A stretch of 64,000 nt of DNA from an uncultured Gammaproteobacteria bacterium (GCA_937992195.1 CALKKV010000022.1:1-64000), one strand, 5' to 3'; shown: positions 35,379 through 45,222, counted from the stretch's first letter. Notes: generated by a model not told the origin, from the letters alone. Numbers and translations are program-made.

Positions 35379-36772
35379 CTGAAAAATCTCCTGAAGAATA
35401 CGAATACCCCGCGACGATAGCGGCGTTGCAAAAACAGTTTGGTGATCGTGTCCTGACGTCGGATGCGGTAAGGGAACAGTTCGGGAAGGATGAGTCATTT
35501 CATCCGTCAAAGTGGCCTCACGCAGTGATTAAGGTGCATGACAAGGAAGAAGTCCAACAGATTGTAAGAATCTGCGCTGAACACAAAACGCCGATTATTC
35601 CGCACGGTGCGGGAACTTCACTAGAAGGCAATGTTGCTGCGTTAAAGGGCGGTGTGACCATTGACACTTCTGAAATGAATCAGATCATTGCGGTGCACAG
35701 TGAAGACTTTGATGTTGTTGTCCAGCCAGGGGTGACGCGAAGACAACTTAATGAGTATTTACGAGATACCGGCATGTTCTTTCCAATTGATCCTGGCGCC
35801 AATGCCTCGATTGGAGGTATGGCTTCTACCAGGGCGTCAGGTACAAATGCCGTTCGCTATGGCACGATGCGTGACAACGTGATTAATGTTGAAGCGGTGC
35901 TCGCGGATGGCACAATTATTCGCACCGGAAACCGCGCCGTAAAATCTGCTGCGGGATATGATTTAACAAGATTGCTGGTGGGGTCCGAAGGCACCTTGGC
36001 AATGATTACTGAAGTTACCTTGAAGGTGTATCCAATACCTGAGGCAATTTCTGCTGCGGTTTGCACCTTTGATGAAGTCAGTGACGCGGTCAATTCTGTG
36101 ATTCAAATAATTCAGTATGGTATTCCCATCGCGCGTGTAGAGTTACTGGATAGTTTGACAATGAAGTCGATCAATATGTATTCGAAAACAGACTATGCAG
36201 AATCGCCGACGCTGTTTCTCGAGTTTCACGGCAGCGAAAATGGGGTGAAAGAACAGTCGGAGCTGACTGAAGAAATTACCAAAGAAAATAATGGCGGTAA
36301 GTTTTCTTGGACAAGCAACACAGAAGAGAGAACTAAAATGTGGCGGGCGCGTCATGATGTCGCTTGGGCAGGTAAGTTACTCCATCCCAAAGGACAAATC
36401 TGGTCGACCGACGTATGTGTGCCTATTTCCAGACTGGCTGACTGCATTGGTGAAACACGACAAGATATCGAAGAAACAGGGTTGCTTGCGCCGATGGTTG
36501 GGCATGTTGGCGATGGCAACTTCCATCTGCTGTTATTGGTCGACCATGAAAATCAGGAAGAAGTAGAAGCGGCCGAAGCATTGCATCACCGCATGGTGTT
36601 GCGTGCGCTATCGATGGATGGTACCTGTACCGGCGAGCACGGTATTGGTTATGGGAAAATTGAATTTCTCGAAATAGAACATGGGGCTGCAGTAAACCCA
36701 ATGAAAATGATTAAAAAAACCCTCGATCCTGACAATCTTTTTAATCCGGGAAAAATCTTTGGCATGATGTGA
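35360..36772 (+). CDS. FAD-linked D-lactate/glycolate-type dehydrogenase
   Basis: A 470-residue flavoprotein of the GlcD/LDHD group, oxidising D-2-hydroxyacids such as D-lactate or glycolate. The PCMH-type FAD domain (about 35-215) contains 'IIPHGAGTSLEGNVAALKGG' and 'PIDPGANASIGGMASTRASG'. The C-terminal FAD-oxidase domain contains 'MVGHVGDGNFHLLLLVD' and 'GEHGIGYGKIEFLE', the active-site histidine regions. No GlcE or GlcF is adjacent, and length fits single-subunit cytochrome-linked D-lactate dehydrogenase, which is the more likely reading. It overlaps the glutaredoxin-like gene and precedes alkB by 19 bases. Confidence 0.9.
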   Translation: MSIAHLTEKSPEEYEYPATIAALQKQFGDRVLTSDAVREQFGKDESFHPSKWPHAVIKVHDKEEVQQIVRICAEHKTPIIPHGAGTSLEGNVAALKGGVTIDTSEMNQIIAVHSEDFDVVVQPGVTRRQLNEYLRDTGMFFPIDPGANASIGGMASTRASGTNAVRYGTMRDNVINVEAVLADGTIIRTGNRAVKSAAGYDLTRLLVGSEGTLAMITEVTLKVYPIPEAISAAVCTFDEVSDAVNSVIQIIQYGIPIARVELLDSLTMKSINMYSKTDYAESPTLFLEFHGSENGVKEQSELTEEITKENNGGKFSWTSNTEERTKMWRARHDVAWAGKLLHPKGQIWSTDVCVPISRLADCIGETRQDIEETGLLAPMVGHVGDGNFHLLLLVDHENQEEVEAAEALHHRMVLRALSMDGTCTGEHGIGYGKIEFLEIEHGAAVNPMKMIKKTLDPDNLFNPGKIFGMM

Positions 36773-36791
36773 CTGCGGCTGTTTGTGACCC

Positions 36792-37385
36792 GTGTTGGCG
36801 ACAAAGATACCGTTGGAACAGGCTGAAGTAACCTTATACGAACATTTTCTTGATCCCGCAAAAGCGGATGACTATTACCATCGTTTGATGGCGGATACGC
36901 AGTGGCATCAGCCTGAAATTTTAATGTTTGGGCGAAAGATAAAATCACCAAGGCTAGCTGCCTGGTATGGTGATGAAGATGCCTTCTATACCTACTCGGG
37001 TATTGTCAACTCACCAATGCCCTGGATACCTGCGCTGTCAGAATTGAAAGATCAGCTGGAGCAGGCACTGCAGCATCAGTTTAATAGTGTGCTAATCAAT
37101 CTCTATCGAGACGGCAATGACGCGATGGGATGGCATAGTGATGATGAGCCTGAGCTAGGCGATCAACCGGTGATTGCTTCGGTCAGTTTAGGGGCTTCGA
37201 GAAGCTTTTTATTTAGACAAAAAAATGCCAGAAAAGGGTCTCCATCAACCAAGTTACAACTGAGACATGGTTCGCTATTAACCATGTCAGGCAATACCCA
37301 GCGGTATTGGCAGCACAGGATTACGCGCACAAAAAAGCCGATTACCCAGAGAGTGAATTTAACCTTTCGTCGAGTTTTAACCTAG
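36792..37385 (+). CDS. AlkB-family 2-oxoglutarate/Fe(II) dioxygenase
   Basis: A 197-residue AlkB homolog that removes alkyl groups from DNA or RNA bases by oxidative demethylation. Iron ligands are H115 and D117 in 'MGWHSDDEPELG' and H175 in 'RYWQHRI'; 'NLYRDGND' and the 2-oxoglutarate-binding 'QRVNLTFRR' are also present. It resembles the ALKBH2/3 branch more than E. coli AlkB, including the substrate-recognition 'PRLAAWYGD'. The start is GTG (36792) or the next TTG. It follows the dehydrogenase closely and converges on the smr gene. No ada or alkA is nearby. Confidence 0.9.
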   Translation: MLATKIPLEQAEVTLYEHFLDPAKADDYYHRLMADTQWHQPEILMFGRKIKSPRLAAWYGDEDAFYTYSGIVNSPMPWIPALSELKDQLEQALQHQFNSVLINLYRDGNDAMGWHSDDEPELGDQPVIASVSLGASRSFLFRQKNARKGSPSTKLQLRHGSLLTMSGNTQRYWQHRITRTKKPITQRVNLTFRRVLT

Positions 37386-37410
37386 CTGATTTTATTAGCG
37401 AATAATTAAT

Positions 37411-37971
37411 CTAGTCGAAAGCAAACAGTATATTGGTTGCTCCCAATCCGCCATCGCGCTCTGTTGCGGACATAAATGCAATAACTTCGCGTTGTTGTTT
37501 TAGCCAGTGGATTGTAAGCGGCTTTAGAACACCGCTCGGTTGTTCTGAATTTCTACCTTTGCCATGAATGATTTGTGCGCATCGACATCGATAGGTTTGG
37601 CAATCGTTTAAAAATCGTTCGAGCGCGCGCTTGGCTTCCATCTCCCGCATGCCATGTAGGTCAATTTGTTCTGCAAACGGTATTTGACCGCGCTTAAATG
37701 CGCGAAGCAGGTTCTTATCGACGCTATTGCGCACAAAAAGTAGCGGTTCTCCGGGTAAGGTTTTGTCCACTGCGGCAGCTGCCAAAGTTGAAGGCTTGCT
37801 GACTGGTTGTAGACTGCCACTGTTGCTCTGAAATATCTTACGCTTCTGACGAGGTTTGACAGAGCGCTCATGTGCGATACGGTTAAGCGATTGGGAGTGT
37901 TTACGCACCCCCTGATTTTGCATTTCTTGTTCAAACAAGCTGGGGTCGTCGCTGTCGCCGTCTCCTCCCAT
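37411..37971 (-). CDS. Smr-domain protein
   Basis: A 186-residue protein with a C-terminal Smr domain: 'IDLHGMREMEAKRALERFL' with the D-L-H-G motif at about residues 104-107 and 'QIIHGKGRNSEQPSGVLK' with the H-G-K-G motif. The N-terminal ~90 residues are polar and probably flexible, as in E. coli SmrA/SmrB. Smr domains nick nucleic acids; SmrB cleaves mRNA at collided ribosomes. The family member cannot be fixed from sequence alone. It is the last gene of a leftward run after trxB, with 17 bases between. Confidence 0.85.
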   Translation of the reverse strand: MGGDGDSDDPSLFEQEMQNQGVRKHSQSLNRIAHERSVKPRQKRKIFQSNSGSLQPVSKPSTLAAAAVDKTLPGEPLLFVRNSVDKNLLRAFKRGQIPFAEQIDLHGMREMEAKRALERFLNDCQTYRCRCAQIIHGKGRNSEQPSGVLKPLTIHWLKQQREVIAFMSATERDGGLGATNILFAFD

Positions 37972-37988
37972 GTGTTGAGCTACGCAGG

Positions 37989-38951
<963 letters not shown>

Positions 38952-38985
38952 TTAGATGTAGATTTGGGTTTTGTAGGGTGAGGAC

Positions 38986-40170
38986 TTAAGATAAGGATTG
39001 GTAATAATCCATCAAAATTTGCGCGACTTCAGGTCTTGAGAATTCAGCAGGTGGGGCAATGCCATTCCCCAGCATTTCACGCACCTTGGTACCTGAAAGC
39101 AGAACAAAGTCTTCCTTGGAATGGTCAGGTGCTTCACGCATCATCACAACTTTATTCAGCTTGTTTGACCAGGCGGTGTGATCGGCTCGAAAAATCTCTA
39201 TTTCCAAGGCCCCCTCTGGGACATCTTCGTCGAAGATAGACTGCGCATCAAAATCACCGTAGTAGTCGCCCACACCGGCATGGTCTCGGCCAATAATAAA
39301 ATGCGTTGCGCCCATATTTTGCCGAAACACTGCATGTAAAACGGCTTCACGCGGCCCGGCATACAGCATATCGAATCCATAGCCGCTTATCTTCACCGTG
39401 TTCGCGGGGAAATACAGTTCAGCCATTTTTCGAATCGCGGCATCTCTCACATCTGCAGGAATATCTCCCGGCTTTAACTTACCCAAAAGCATATGAATCA
39501 CGCAGCCATCAGCTTCTACCCTTTGCATTGCAATTCGGCAAAGTTCCTCATGGGCGAGATGCATCGGATTCCGGGTTTGGAATGCCACCACCTTTTTCCA
39601 TCCGGCTTGTTCGATCTCTTGACGAATCTCCTCTGCAGTTTGAAAGGTTTCGGCAAAGTCGATCTCGAAGTAGCTAAAGTTCAGAACTTCTATGGGGCCT
39701 GAGAGCAGCGTTCTTCCCTGTTCCATTAATTCGGCTACGCCGGGGTGCTCTTCATCCGTAGTGCGATAGACCTGTTCCGCTATCTGCTCCATATCAGCTT
39801 CACTCATTTGCTCAACCGCTTCGACCTGCATGATTGCAATCGCAGGATTACCCTCAACGTTTGGATCTAGTAAGGCGATGCGGTCCCCAGCGCTGGCAGT
39901 ATTATTTTCTACCAATGACATCACTGGAGTTGGCCAGAACAACCCATCGACGGTGTGCATTTTTTCGGAAACAGACAGCGCATCAGCACGGTTCATAAAA
40001 CCGTTCAGTGGATTAAAATAACCGGCGCCAAGCATTACCGCATTGCCGGCTCCTGCTGAGCTTAAAAGTTGTGAAGGAAGCGACTTTGCTTCTTCAATTA
40101 ACGCCGCGCGTTTGCCGTCATCATCAACAAACAGCGGAGAGAGTTGTGTCGAACCGTGGGGTTTTATCAT
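38986..40170 (-). CDS. sat: Sulfate adenylyltransferase, single-subunit Sat type
   Basis: A 394-residue ATP sulfurylase that makes adenosine 5'-phosphosulfate from ATP and sulfate. 'VAFQTRNPMHLAHEEL' (residues 196-210) contains Q-T-R-N and the H204-x-x-H207 nucleotide site; 'IIGRDHAGVGDYYG' (about 292-305) and a PUA-like N-terminal domain complete the fold. No APS kinase domain is fused. Most studied gammaproteobacteria use CysDN instead, so the homomeric enzyme is notable; it can work in assimilation or, in sulfur oxidisers, in reverse. It lies 32 bases after the DAHP synthase gene and 34 before trxB on the same strand. Confidence 0.95.
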   Translation of the reverse strand: MIKPHGSTQLSPLFVDDDGKRAALIEEAKSLPSQLLSSAGAGNAVMLGAGYFNPLNGFMNRADALSVSEKMHTVDGLFWPTPVMSLVENNTASAGDRIALLDPNVEGNPAIAIMQVEAVEQMSEADMEQIAEQVYRTTDEEHPGVAELMEQGRTLLSGPIEVLNFSYFEIDFAETFQTAEEIRQEIEQAGWKKVVAFQTRNPMHLAHEELCRIAMQRVEADGCVIHMLLGKLKPGDIPADVRDAAIRKMAELYFPANTVKISGYGFDMLYAGPREAVLHAVFRQNMGATHFIIGRDHAGVGDYYGDFDAQSIFDEDVPEGALEIEIFRADHTAWSNKLNKVVMMREAPDHSKEDFVLLSGTKVREMLGNGIAPPAEFSRPEVAQILMDYYQSLS

Positions 40171-40202
40171 ATGACAATCCTGAGGCGCCTTAGCGCTAAT
40201 TG

Positions 40203-41261
40203 TTATTTTGTCCTTCGCTTGGCAACAGATGCTGCTAATTGCTCTAAGACTTTTTGGGTGTCTTCAAACGCCATGCAGGCGTCGGTGATGCTTTGACCGT
40301 AAGTTTCAGCAACCCCATCAACTACATCCTGTCGGCCGGCGACCAGATGGCTTTCGATCATAACGCCCATGATTCTATTATCACCTGCTTCGATTTGGCC
40401 GCTGACGTTTTCACTTACGCTGATTTGGTTTTCCGGTATCTTCTTGCTATTGGCATGGCTGAAATCAATCATGACTTGGGGGCTTAGCCCGGCGCGACTT
40501 AGTTTGTCACTGGCAAGCTCAACACTTTCGGCGTCATAGTTGGTTTCTTTACCGCCGCGCAGAATAACGTGGCAATAAGGATTTCCGGTTGTGGTGTAGA
40601 TTGAAGATTGTCCATACTTGGTCAAAGTCAAAAACCGATGTGGCCGCGCTGCGGCGCGGATACCGTCTACCGCAATATCGAGGTTTCCATTAGTGCCGTT
40701 TTTCAGACCGACCGGACAAGACAGGCCGGAAGTAAGCTCTCGGTGCAGCTGGCTCTCGGTTGTGCGTGCGCCAATTGCGCCCCATGAAATTAAATCCGCA
40801 ATGTATTGCGGGGTAATCAAATCCAAATACTCCGTGCCTGCGGGCATACCCATCTCATTCAGATCAAGCAGCAACCTTCGCGCCATGTGTAACCCTTTGT
40901 TGATGTCATAACTGTCATCAAGGTCAGGATCATTGATCAAACCTTTCCAGCCAACGGTTGTTCTGGGCTTTTCAAAATAAACACGCATCACAATCAACAG
41001 GTCATCTGCCAATGCGTTTTTCACCGCAAGGAGCTTTTCAGCGTATTCCATTGCGGCTTTGGTATCATGGATAGAGCAAGGCCCCACGATCACCAGTATC
41101 CTGTCGTCATCCCCAGATAAGATATTCTGGATTTGTTCGCGAGTCTTAAGGGTTGTTTGAGCAGCGGCTTCAGTAGAAGGAATCTGTTCGAACAGCATAT
41201 GGGGATTGATGACGGGAGATACGTCGGCAATCCTGAGATCATCAGTTTTTACGTTTGTCAC
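40203..41261 (-). CDS. 3-deoxy-7-phosphoheptulonate synthase (DAHP synthase), class I
   Basis: A 352-residue class I alpha DAHP synthase, joining phosphoenolpyruvate and erythrose 4-phosphate in the first step of aromatic amino acid synthesis. 'VGPCSIHDTKAAMEYAEKL', 'RVYFEKPRTTVGWKGLINDP' (PEP binding), 'GLKNGTNGNLDIAVDG' and 'IDFSHANSKK' are all conserved. It belongs to the AroF/AroG/AroH group, but the feedback-inhibitor type (Tyr, Phe or Trp) cannot be told by eye. It is the first gene of a leftward cluster with sat, trxB and smr, and diverges from rpmF across 288 bases. Confidence 0.95.
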   Translation of the reverse strand: MTNVKTDDLRIADVSPVINPHMLFEQIPSTEAAAQTTLKTREQIQNILSGDDDRILVIVGPCSIHDTKAAMEYAEKLLAVKNALADDLLIVMRVYFEKPRTTVGWKGLINDPDLDDSYDINKGLHMARRLLLDLNEMGMPAGTEYLDLITPQYIADLISWGAIGARTTESQLHRELTSGLSCPVGLKNGTNGNLDIAVDGIRAAARPHRFLTLTKYGQSSIYTTTGNPYCHVILRGGKETNYDAESVELASDKLSRAGLSPQVMIDFSHANSKKIPENQISVSENVSGQIEAGDNRIMGVMIESHLVAGRQDVVDGVAETYGQSITDACMAFEDTQKVLEQLAASVAKRRTK

Positions 41262-41429
41262 TTGCGCGTGGAGGGAGAAATACGCGTTGAATTCTACGGT
41301 GAAACGCCCTTGGTGTTAAGCGAGGGAGGGGGATTCTGGGTGTATATTTACTGATAGGGGTATATGCGCCACATAATTCTCTGCGTCACCGGATTTTGCC
41401 ATCATATTGAAATATTGAACATTTCGGCT

Positions 41430-41458
41430 TTGACCCCAGCGCCCACAGGCTCTATAAT
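41430..41458 (+). promoter_or_regulatory. Near-consensus sigma-70 promoter of rpmF
   Basis: TTGACC at 41430-41435 and TATAAT at 41453-41458 are spaced by exactly 17 bases. Transcription should start near 41465, about 85 bases before the rpmF start codon. It is the strongest promoter I can see in the window and probably drives the rpmF-plsX-fab cluster. Confidence 0.8.
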
Positions 41459-41549
41459 CCGCCGCCTTTTTAGGCTGCCTGGTTCTTTAATTGAGGCGCC
41501 GATATGCTAATTCAGAGTTTGTCTGACTAAAGATTTACCAGAGGTCACA

Positions 41550-41732
41550 ATGGCTGTTCAAAAATCAAAGAAAACACCGTCTCGTCGCGGAATGCGCCGA
41601 TCACATGATGGTTTATCTTCTCCGACGCTGTCTATCGATGAGGTGACAGGAGAGTTACACCGACGCCACCATGTAACCCCGGATGGCTACTACCGTGGTA
41701 AAAAGGTTGTGGAATCCCGCAGCGAAGATTGA
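41550..41732 (+). CDS. rpmF: 50S ribosomal protein L32
   Basis: A 60-residue ribosomal protein of the large subunit. The N-terminus '[20 protein letters not shown]' is diagnostic of L32, and the C-terminal '[15 protein letters not shown]' matches the family. No zinc-finger cysteines are present, as in gammaproteobacterial L32. AGAGG lies upstream of the ATG. yceD (DUF177), which normally precedes rpmF, is missing here; the gene instead has its own strong promoter. Two hairpins lie at its 3' end before plsX. Confidence 0.96.
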   Translation: MAVQKSKKTPSRRGMRRSHDGLSSPTLSIDEVTGELHRRHHVTPDGYYRGKKVVESRSED

Positions 41733-41775
41733 TTCCACGGGTTTCAATCCTTAACCGAGGATTAGTCGTCCTCGG
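41709..41775 (+). repeat. Tandem hairpins between rpmF and plsX
   Basis: Stem 1: GTGGAATC (41709-41716) pairs perfectly with GATTCCAC (41731-41738), with the rpmF stop codon at the end of the loop. Stem 2: CCGAGGA (41755-41761) pairs perfectly with TCCTCGG (41769-41775) around seven bases. Neither is followed by a T-run. They may be partial terminators, processing sites or 3'-end stabilisers that let the ribosomal protein be made in excess over PlsX. Confidence 0.6.
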
Positions 41776-41811
41776 CTACTTACCTTCAAATAGCGAATTT
41801 CGCCGCCCACA

Positions 41812-42810
41812 ATGATTCGACTTTCAGTTGATGCAATGGGAGGTGATCTTGGCCTTGACGCAACGGTTCCCGCTAGCGTCAAAATTGCAAAGGAAAATGC
41901 AGATACTTCTATCGTCCTGGTGGGAGACGAGAGCAAGATTAAAGCCGCTTTAGAAGCCCATTCCGCTCCTTCCAGTATCTCGGTCCAGCATGCCTCCGAA
42001 GTCGTGGAGATGCAGGATTCGCCCTCATTTGCATTGCGCAAAAAGAAAGATTCATCGATGCGCGTAGCGATCAATCTGGTGAGTCAGGGCGCAGCGGATG
42101 CTTGCATAAGTTCGGGTAATACCGGCGCCCTGATGGCTACGGCGCGCTTTGTGCTTAAGACCATCCAGGGAATCGAACGCCCGGCAATTTGTTCTGCTTT
42201 ACCAAAGCTCAAAGGCTTCACCTACATGCTTGATCTAGGCGCGAATATTGATAGCCGATCAGATATCCTCTTTCAGTTCGGCTTAATGGGCAGTATTTTG
42301 GTACAGACGCTGGAGTCAAAACAGAACCCGAGCGTCAGATTGTTGAATATTGGCGTTGAAGAACTAAAGGGTAATGATACGATTAAGGCAGCAGCTGAAT
42401 TATTTCGTGGAAGTGATCTGAATTATCAGGGGTTTGTGGAGCCCAATGACCTTTATCTTGGGGATACCGATTTGGTTGTTTGTGATGGCTTTATTGGCAA
42501 TATTGCGCTCAAAGCCAGCGAAGGTGTAGCTCAGATGATTCTTGGTGTGGTGAAAGACGAATTTACCCGAAGCGTTTACAGCAAAGGGGCCGCAATGGTG
42601 TCAGCTCCGGTGTTGAAGTCAATTAAGAGCCGCCTCGATCACCGTCGCTATAACGGAGCGAGTTTGCTTGGCCTGCGTGGTTCTGTTGTGAAATCCCATG
42701 GTGGAAGCGATGCTTATGCATTTGAGAATGCGCTGAATGTTGCGCGTGAGGAAGTTCGCGAAGATCTCGTCACCAGAATTGAAAATTCCATCGTAGCAAT
42801 GCAGGATTAG
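41812..42810 (+). CDS. plsX: Phosphate acyltransferase PlsX
   Basis: A 332-residue PlsX, which makes acyl-phosphate from acyl-ACP for phospholipid synthesis by PlsY. The N-terminus 'IRLSVDAMGGDLGLDATVPA' carries the D-A-M-G-G-D signature, and 'SSGNTGALMA', 'LGANIDSRSDILFQFG' and 'GNIALKASEGVAQM' are conserved. It is a peripheral membrane protein. It lies 79 bases after rpmF and 25 before fabH, within the acyl-chain cluster. Length is normal. Confidence 0.96.
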   Translation: MIRLSVDAMGGDLGLDATVPASVKIAKENADTSIVLVGDESKIKAALEAHSAPSSISVQHASEVVEMQDSPSFALRKKKDSSMRVAINLVSQGAADACISSGNTGALMATARFVLKTIQGIERPAICSALPKLKGFTYMLDLGANIDSRSDILFQFGLMGSILVQTLESKQNPSVRLLNIGVEELKGNDTIKAAAELFRGSDLNYQGFVEPNDLYLGDTDLVVCDGFIGNIALKASEGVAQMILGVVKDEFTRSVYSKGAAMVSAPVLKSIKSRLDHRRYNGASLLGLRGSVVKSHGGSDAYAFENALNVAREEVREDLVTRIENSIVAMQD

Positions 42811-42835
42811 ATCTACCAGTTACTCACCTGACCCA

Positions 42836-43804
42836 ATGATCTATTCCAAACTCTGTGGCACTGGCAGCTACCTGCCTGAAAAGGTTTTGACGAACCATGA
42901 GCTCGCGACCATGGTTGATACAAACCATGAGTGGATAATGTCGAGAACAGGCATTTCCGAACGCCATATTGCCGCAAATGATGAGTACACCTGCGACCTC
43001 GCCGAGAAAGCTGCGCGGATTGCGCTCGATGCGGCGGGGGTCAATGCGAATGAGATTGATCTGGTGATTGTGGCAACAACTACGGCAGATCAGGTTTTTC
43101 CAAGCACCGCCTGTTTGCTACAGGAACGCCTTGGCATATCCGGGCCCCCTGCATTTGACGTGCAGGCAGTGTGTGCCGGCTTTATGTTTGCATTGGATGT
43201 CGCGGATAAGTTTATTCGCACAGGTTCGGCAAAATGCGCCCTGGTTGTTGGCGCAGAAACCTTCTCACGCATCATTGACTGGACAGATCGAAGGACCTGT
43301 ATTTTGTTCGGGGATGGCGGTGGCGCGGTGGTCTTGAAAGCAGATAATGAGCCAGGGGTTTACTCTACCCATTTGCACAGCGACGGTCGACACAAGGACT
43401 TGCTTTGCGTTCCGTCGGGTGTGTCGCGCAATTATCAGTCTGTGCTAGATGGCAATGCATTTACCACTATGGAAGGAGGCGAGGTATTCAAGTGGGCAGT
43501 TAAAGGAATGGCGGATCTGGTTGAGGAAACTCTGGAAGCCAATCAAATGACCAAAGACGATTTAGACTGGCTGATTCCGCATCAGGCAAACGTTAGAATC
43601 ATCAATGCTGTTGGCAAACGCGCTGGGGTTGATCCGGATAAAGTGATAACAACAGTTGGTCATCATGGCAATACTTCAGCCGCTTCGGTTCCTCTGGCGC
43701 TCGACGAGTCTATTCGCAATGGTAAGATCAAAACAGGTCAGCTAGTATTAATGGAAGGGTTTGGCGGTGGCTTTACATGGGGTTCTGCGTTGCTCAGAGT
43801 ATAG
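42836..43804 (+). CDS. fabH: 3-oxoacyl-ACP synthase III (KAS III)
   Basis: A 322-residue FabH that starts fatty acid synthesis by condensing an acyl-CoA (usually acetyl-CoA) with malonyl-ACP. The catalytic triad is complete: C113 in 'QAVCAGFMFALD', H249 in 'IPHQANVRII' and N279 in 'GHHGNTSAASVP'. The C-terminal 'GFGGGFTWGSALLR' is standard. In the usual gene order fabD follows immediately; here only 83 non-coding bases separate fabH from fabG. Confidence 0.96.
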   Translation: MIYSKLCGTGSYLPEKVLTNHELATMVDTNHEWIMSRTGISERHIAANDEYTCDLAEKAARIALDAAGVNANEIDLVIVATTTADQVFPSTACLLQERLGISGPPAFDVQAVCAGFMFALDVADKFIRTGSAKCALVVGAETFSRIIDWTDRRTCILFGDGGGAVVLKADNEPGVYSTHLHSDGRHKDLLCVPSGVSRNYQSVLDGNAFTTMEGGEVFKWAVKGMADLVEETLEANQMTKDDLDWLIPHQANVRIINAVGKRAGVDPDKVITTVGHHGNTSAASVPLALDESIRNGKIKTGQLVLMEGFGGGFTWGSALLRV

Positions 43805-43887
43805 GTGTATTGTTCCTGCTGAATTCATGTCAGGCTAATCCCGACGCTGCAATTACATTTCAAATCAACGAAAGTTAAAAATAATCT

Positions 43888-44637
43888 ATGACGACTTCTC
43901 TCGAATCCAAAACCTGTCTTGTTACCGGTGCTTCCCGGGGAATTGGTAAGGCTGTTGCGATTGCGCTTGGCAATGCAGGTGCCACGATCATTGGCACAGC
44001 GACCAGTGATAGCGGCGCTTCTGCGATATCTGAGTATCTCGCCAAAGAGCAAATTCAAGGCGGTGGTAGAAAACTGAATGTCACCGATGCTGAATCCATT
44101 GATGGTTTGATGAAATCCATGGCTGAAGAGTTTGGCGCTCCTTCGGTGCTGGTGAACAATGCCGGGATAACTCGGGATAATTTGCTGATGCGTATGAAGG
44201 AAGAGGAATGGGATGAGGTGGTAGATACGAATTTGAAATCTGCCTATCGCATGTCAAAAGCCTGTTTGAGGCCGATGACCAAAGCGCGTGAAGGCAGAAT
44301 TATCAATATCGCATCGGTGGTTGGTGCCACTGGCAACCCAGGTCAAGCTAACTACTGCGCGTCCAAGGCTGGACTGATGGGATTCTCGAAATCTCTTGCC
44401 CAGGAAGTTGCTTCCCGAAATATCACCGTTAACGTCGTCGCACCGGGATTTATCCAGACGGATATGACCGATGCATTAAGCGATGATCAGAAGGAGGCAT
44501 TACTCGGGCGAATCCCGCTAAGCCGCCTCGGTCAACCTGAAGACATTGCCAAGGCGGTGGTTTTTCTTGCTTCTCCAATGGCTGACTACATCACTGGAAC
44601 CACTATTCATGTCAATGGAGGCATGTTTATGTCATGA
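43888..44637 (+). CDS. fabG: 3-oxoacyl-ACP reductase
   Basis: A 249-residue short-chain dehydrogenase that reduces beta-ketoacyl-ACP with NADPH in fatty acid elongation. The cofactor motif 'VTGASRGIGKAVA' is at residues 12-24, and the catalytic S143, Y156 and K160 are in place ('NIASVVGATG', 'ANYCASKAGL'). Length matches E. coli FabG (244). It lies where fabD would be expected before it. A 310-base AT-rich region follows before acpP. Confidence 0.96.
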   Translation: MTTSLESKTCLVTGASRGIGKAVAIALGNAGATIIGTATSDSGASAISEYLAKEQIQGGGRKLNVTDAESIDGLMKSMAEEFGAPSVLVNNAGITRDNLLMRMKEEEWDEVVDTNLKSAYRMSKACLRPMTKAREGRIINIASVVGATGNPGQANYCASKAGLMGFSKSLAQEVASRNITVNVVAPGFIQTDMTDALSDDQKEALLGRIPLSRLGQPEDIAKAVVFLASPMADYITGTTIHVNGGMFMS

Positions 44638-44947
44638 TTTAGACAGAAGTTAGCAAATAAATCTTCTTAAAATCAATAAGATATAAATTTTTTCGCAATT
44701 AGTAATTAAGAAATTATTTATTCGTAAATCAATGGATTCCCATGGACTTGGCGAAGTTGTTTGTTTAATATCCGACCGTCCAAAAAAATCAATCACAGCG
44801 ACAAAATTGATTCTTGGGAACACGCCCCCATATTGACGGGCAAAGTCGGGAATCGAGGGATTCAATTATAGAATTACGGCAAATAGGCCATCTGCCGTTT
44901 CTAGATCCGATTATTAATACATTCCTTATCTGGAGAACAATATCCGA
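44638..44947. promoter_or_regulatory. AT-rich region upstream of acpP
   Basis: A 310-base gene-free stretch, very AT-rich in its first 90 bases. In related clusters fabG and acpP are closer, so acpP probably has its own promoter here. A TTGACG at 44836 and TATAGA-like bases downstream are spaced too widely to be paired. A short inverted repeat GAATC-gagg-GATTC is near 44850. GGAG precedes the acpP start. Confidence 0.45.
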
Positions 44948-45181
44948 ATGAGCACAATAGAAGAACGAGTAAGAAAAGTAGTGGTAGAGCAACTTGGTGT
45001 CAGCGATGACCAGGTGACAGCAGAGGCATCTTTTGTTGATGACCTAGGTGCTGACTCTCTAGATACAGTGGAGCTGGTTATGGCGCTAGAGGAAGAATTC
45101 GATACCGAAATTCCTGATGACAAGGCGGAAGGAATCGCGAAAGTAAAAGACGCGATTCAATACATCGAAGCGAACGTCTAA
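44948..45181 (+). CDS. acpP: Acyl carrier protein
   Basis: A 77-residue, highly acidic acyl carrier protein that holds growing acyl chains on a phosphopantetheine arm attached to S37 in the '[18 protein letters not shown]' motif. The N-terminus '[17 protein letters not shown]' and the size (E. coli 78) are standard. GGAG lies about nine bases before the ATG. Unlike its neighbours it is isolated by 310 bases before and 279 after, with a strong terminator downstream, which suits an independently controlled, very abundant protein. Confidence 0.97.
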   Translation: MSTIEERVRKVVVEQLGVSDDQVTAEASFVDDLGADSLDTVELVMALEEEFDTEIPDDKAEGIAKVKDAIQYIEANV

Positions 45182-45201
45182 ATCTGAAATAGAGTACAAA
45201 T

Positions 45202-45222
45202 AGCACATCCGTGATTTGTGCT
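45202..45222 (+). other. Small hairpin downstream of acpP
   Basis: AGCACA / TGTGCT, a six-base stem with a nine-base loop, 20 bases after the acpP stop. It may protect the 3' end of the acpP message; no T-run follows. Confidence 0.35.
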
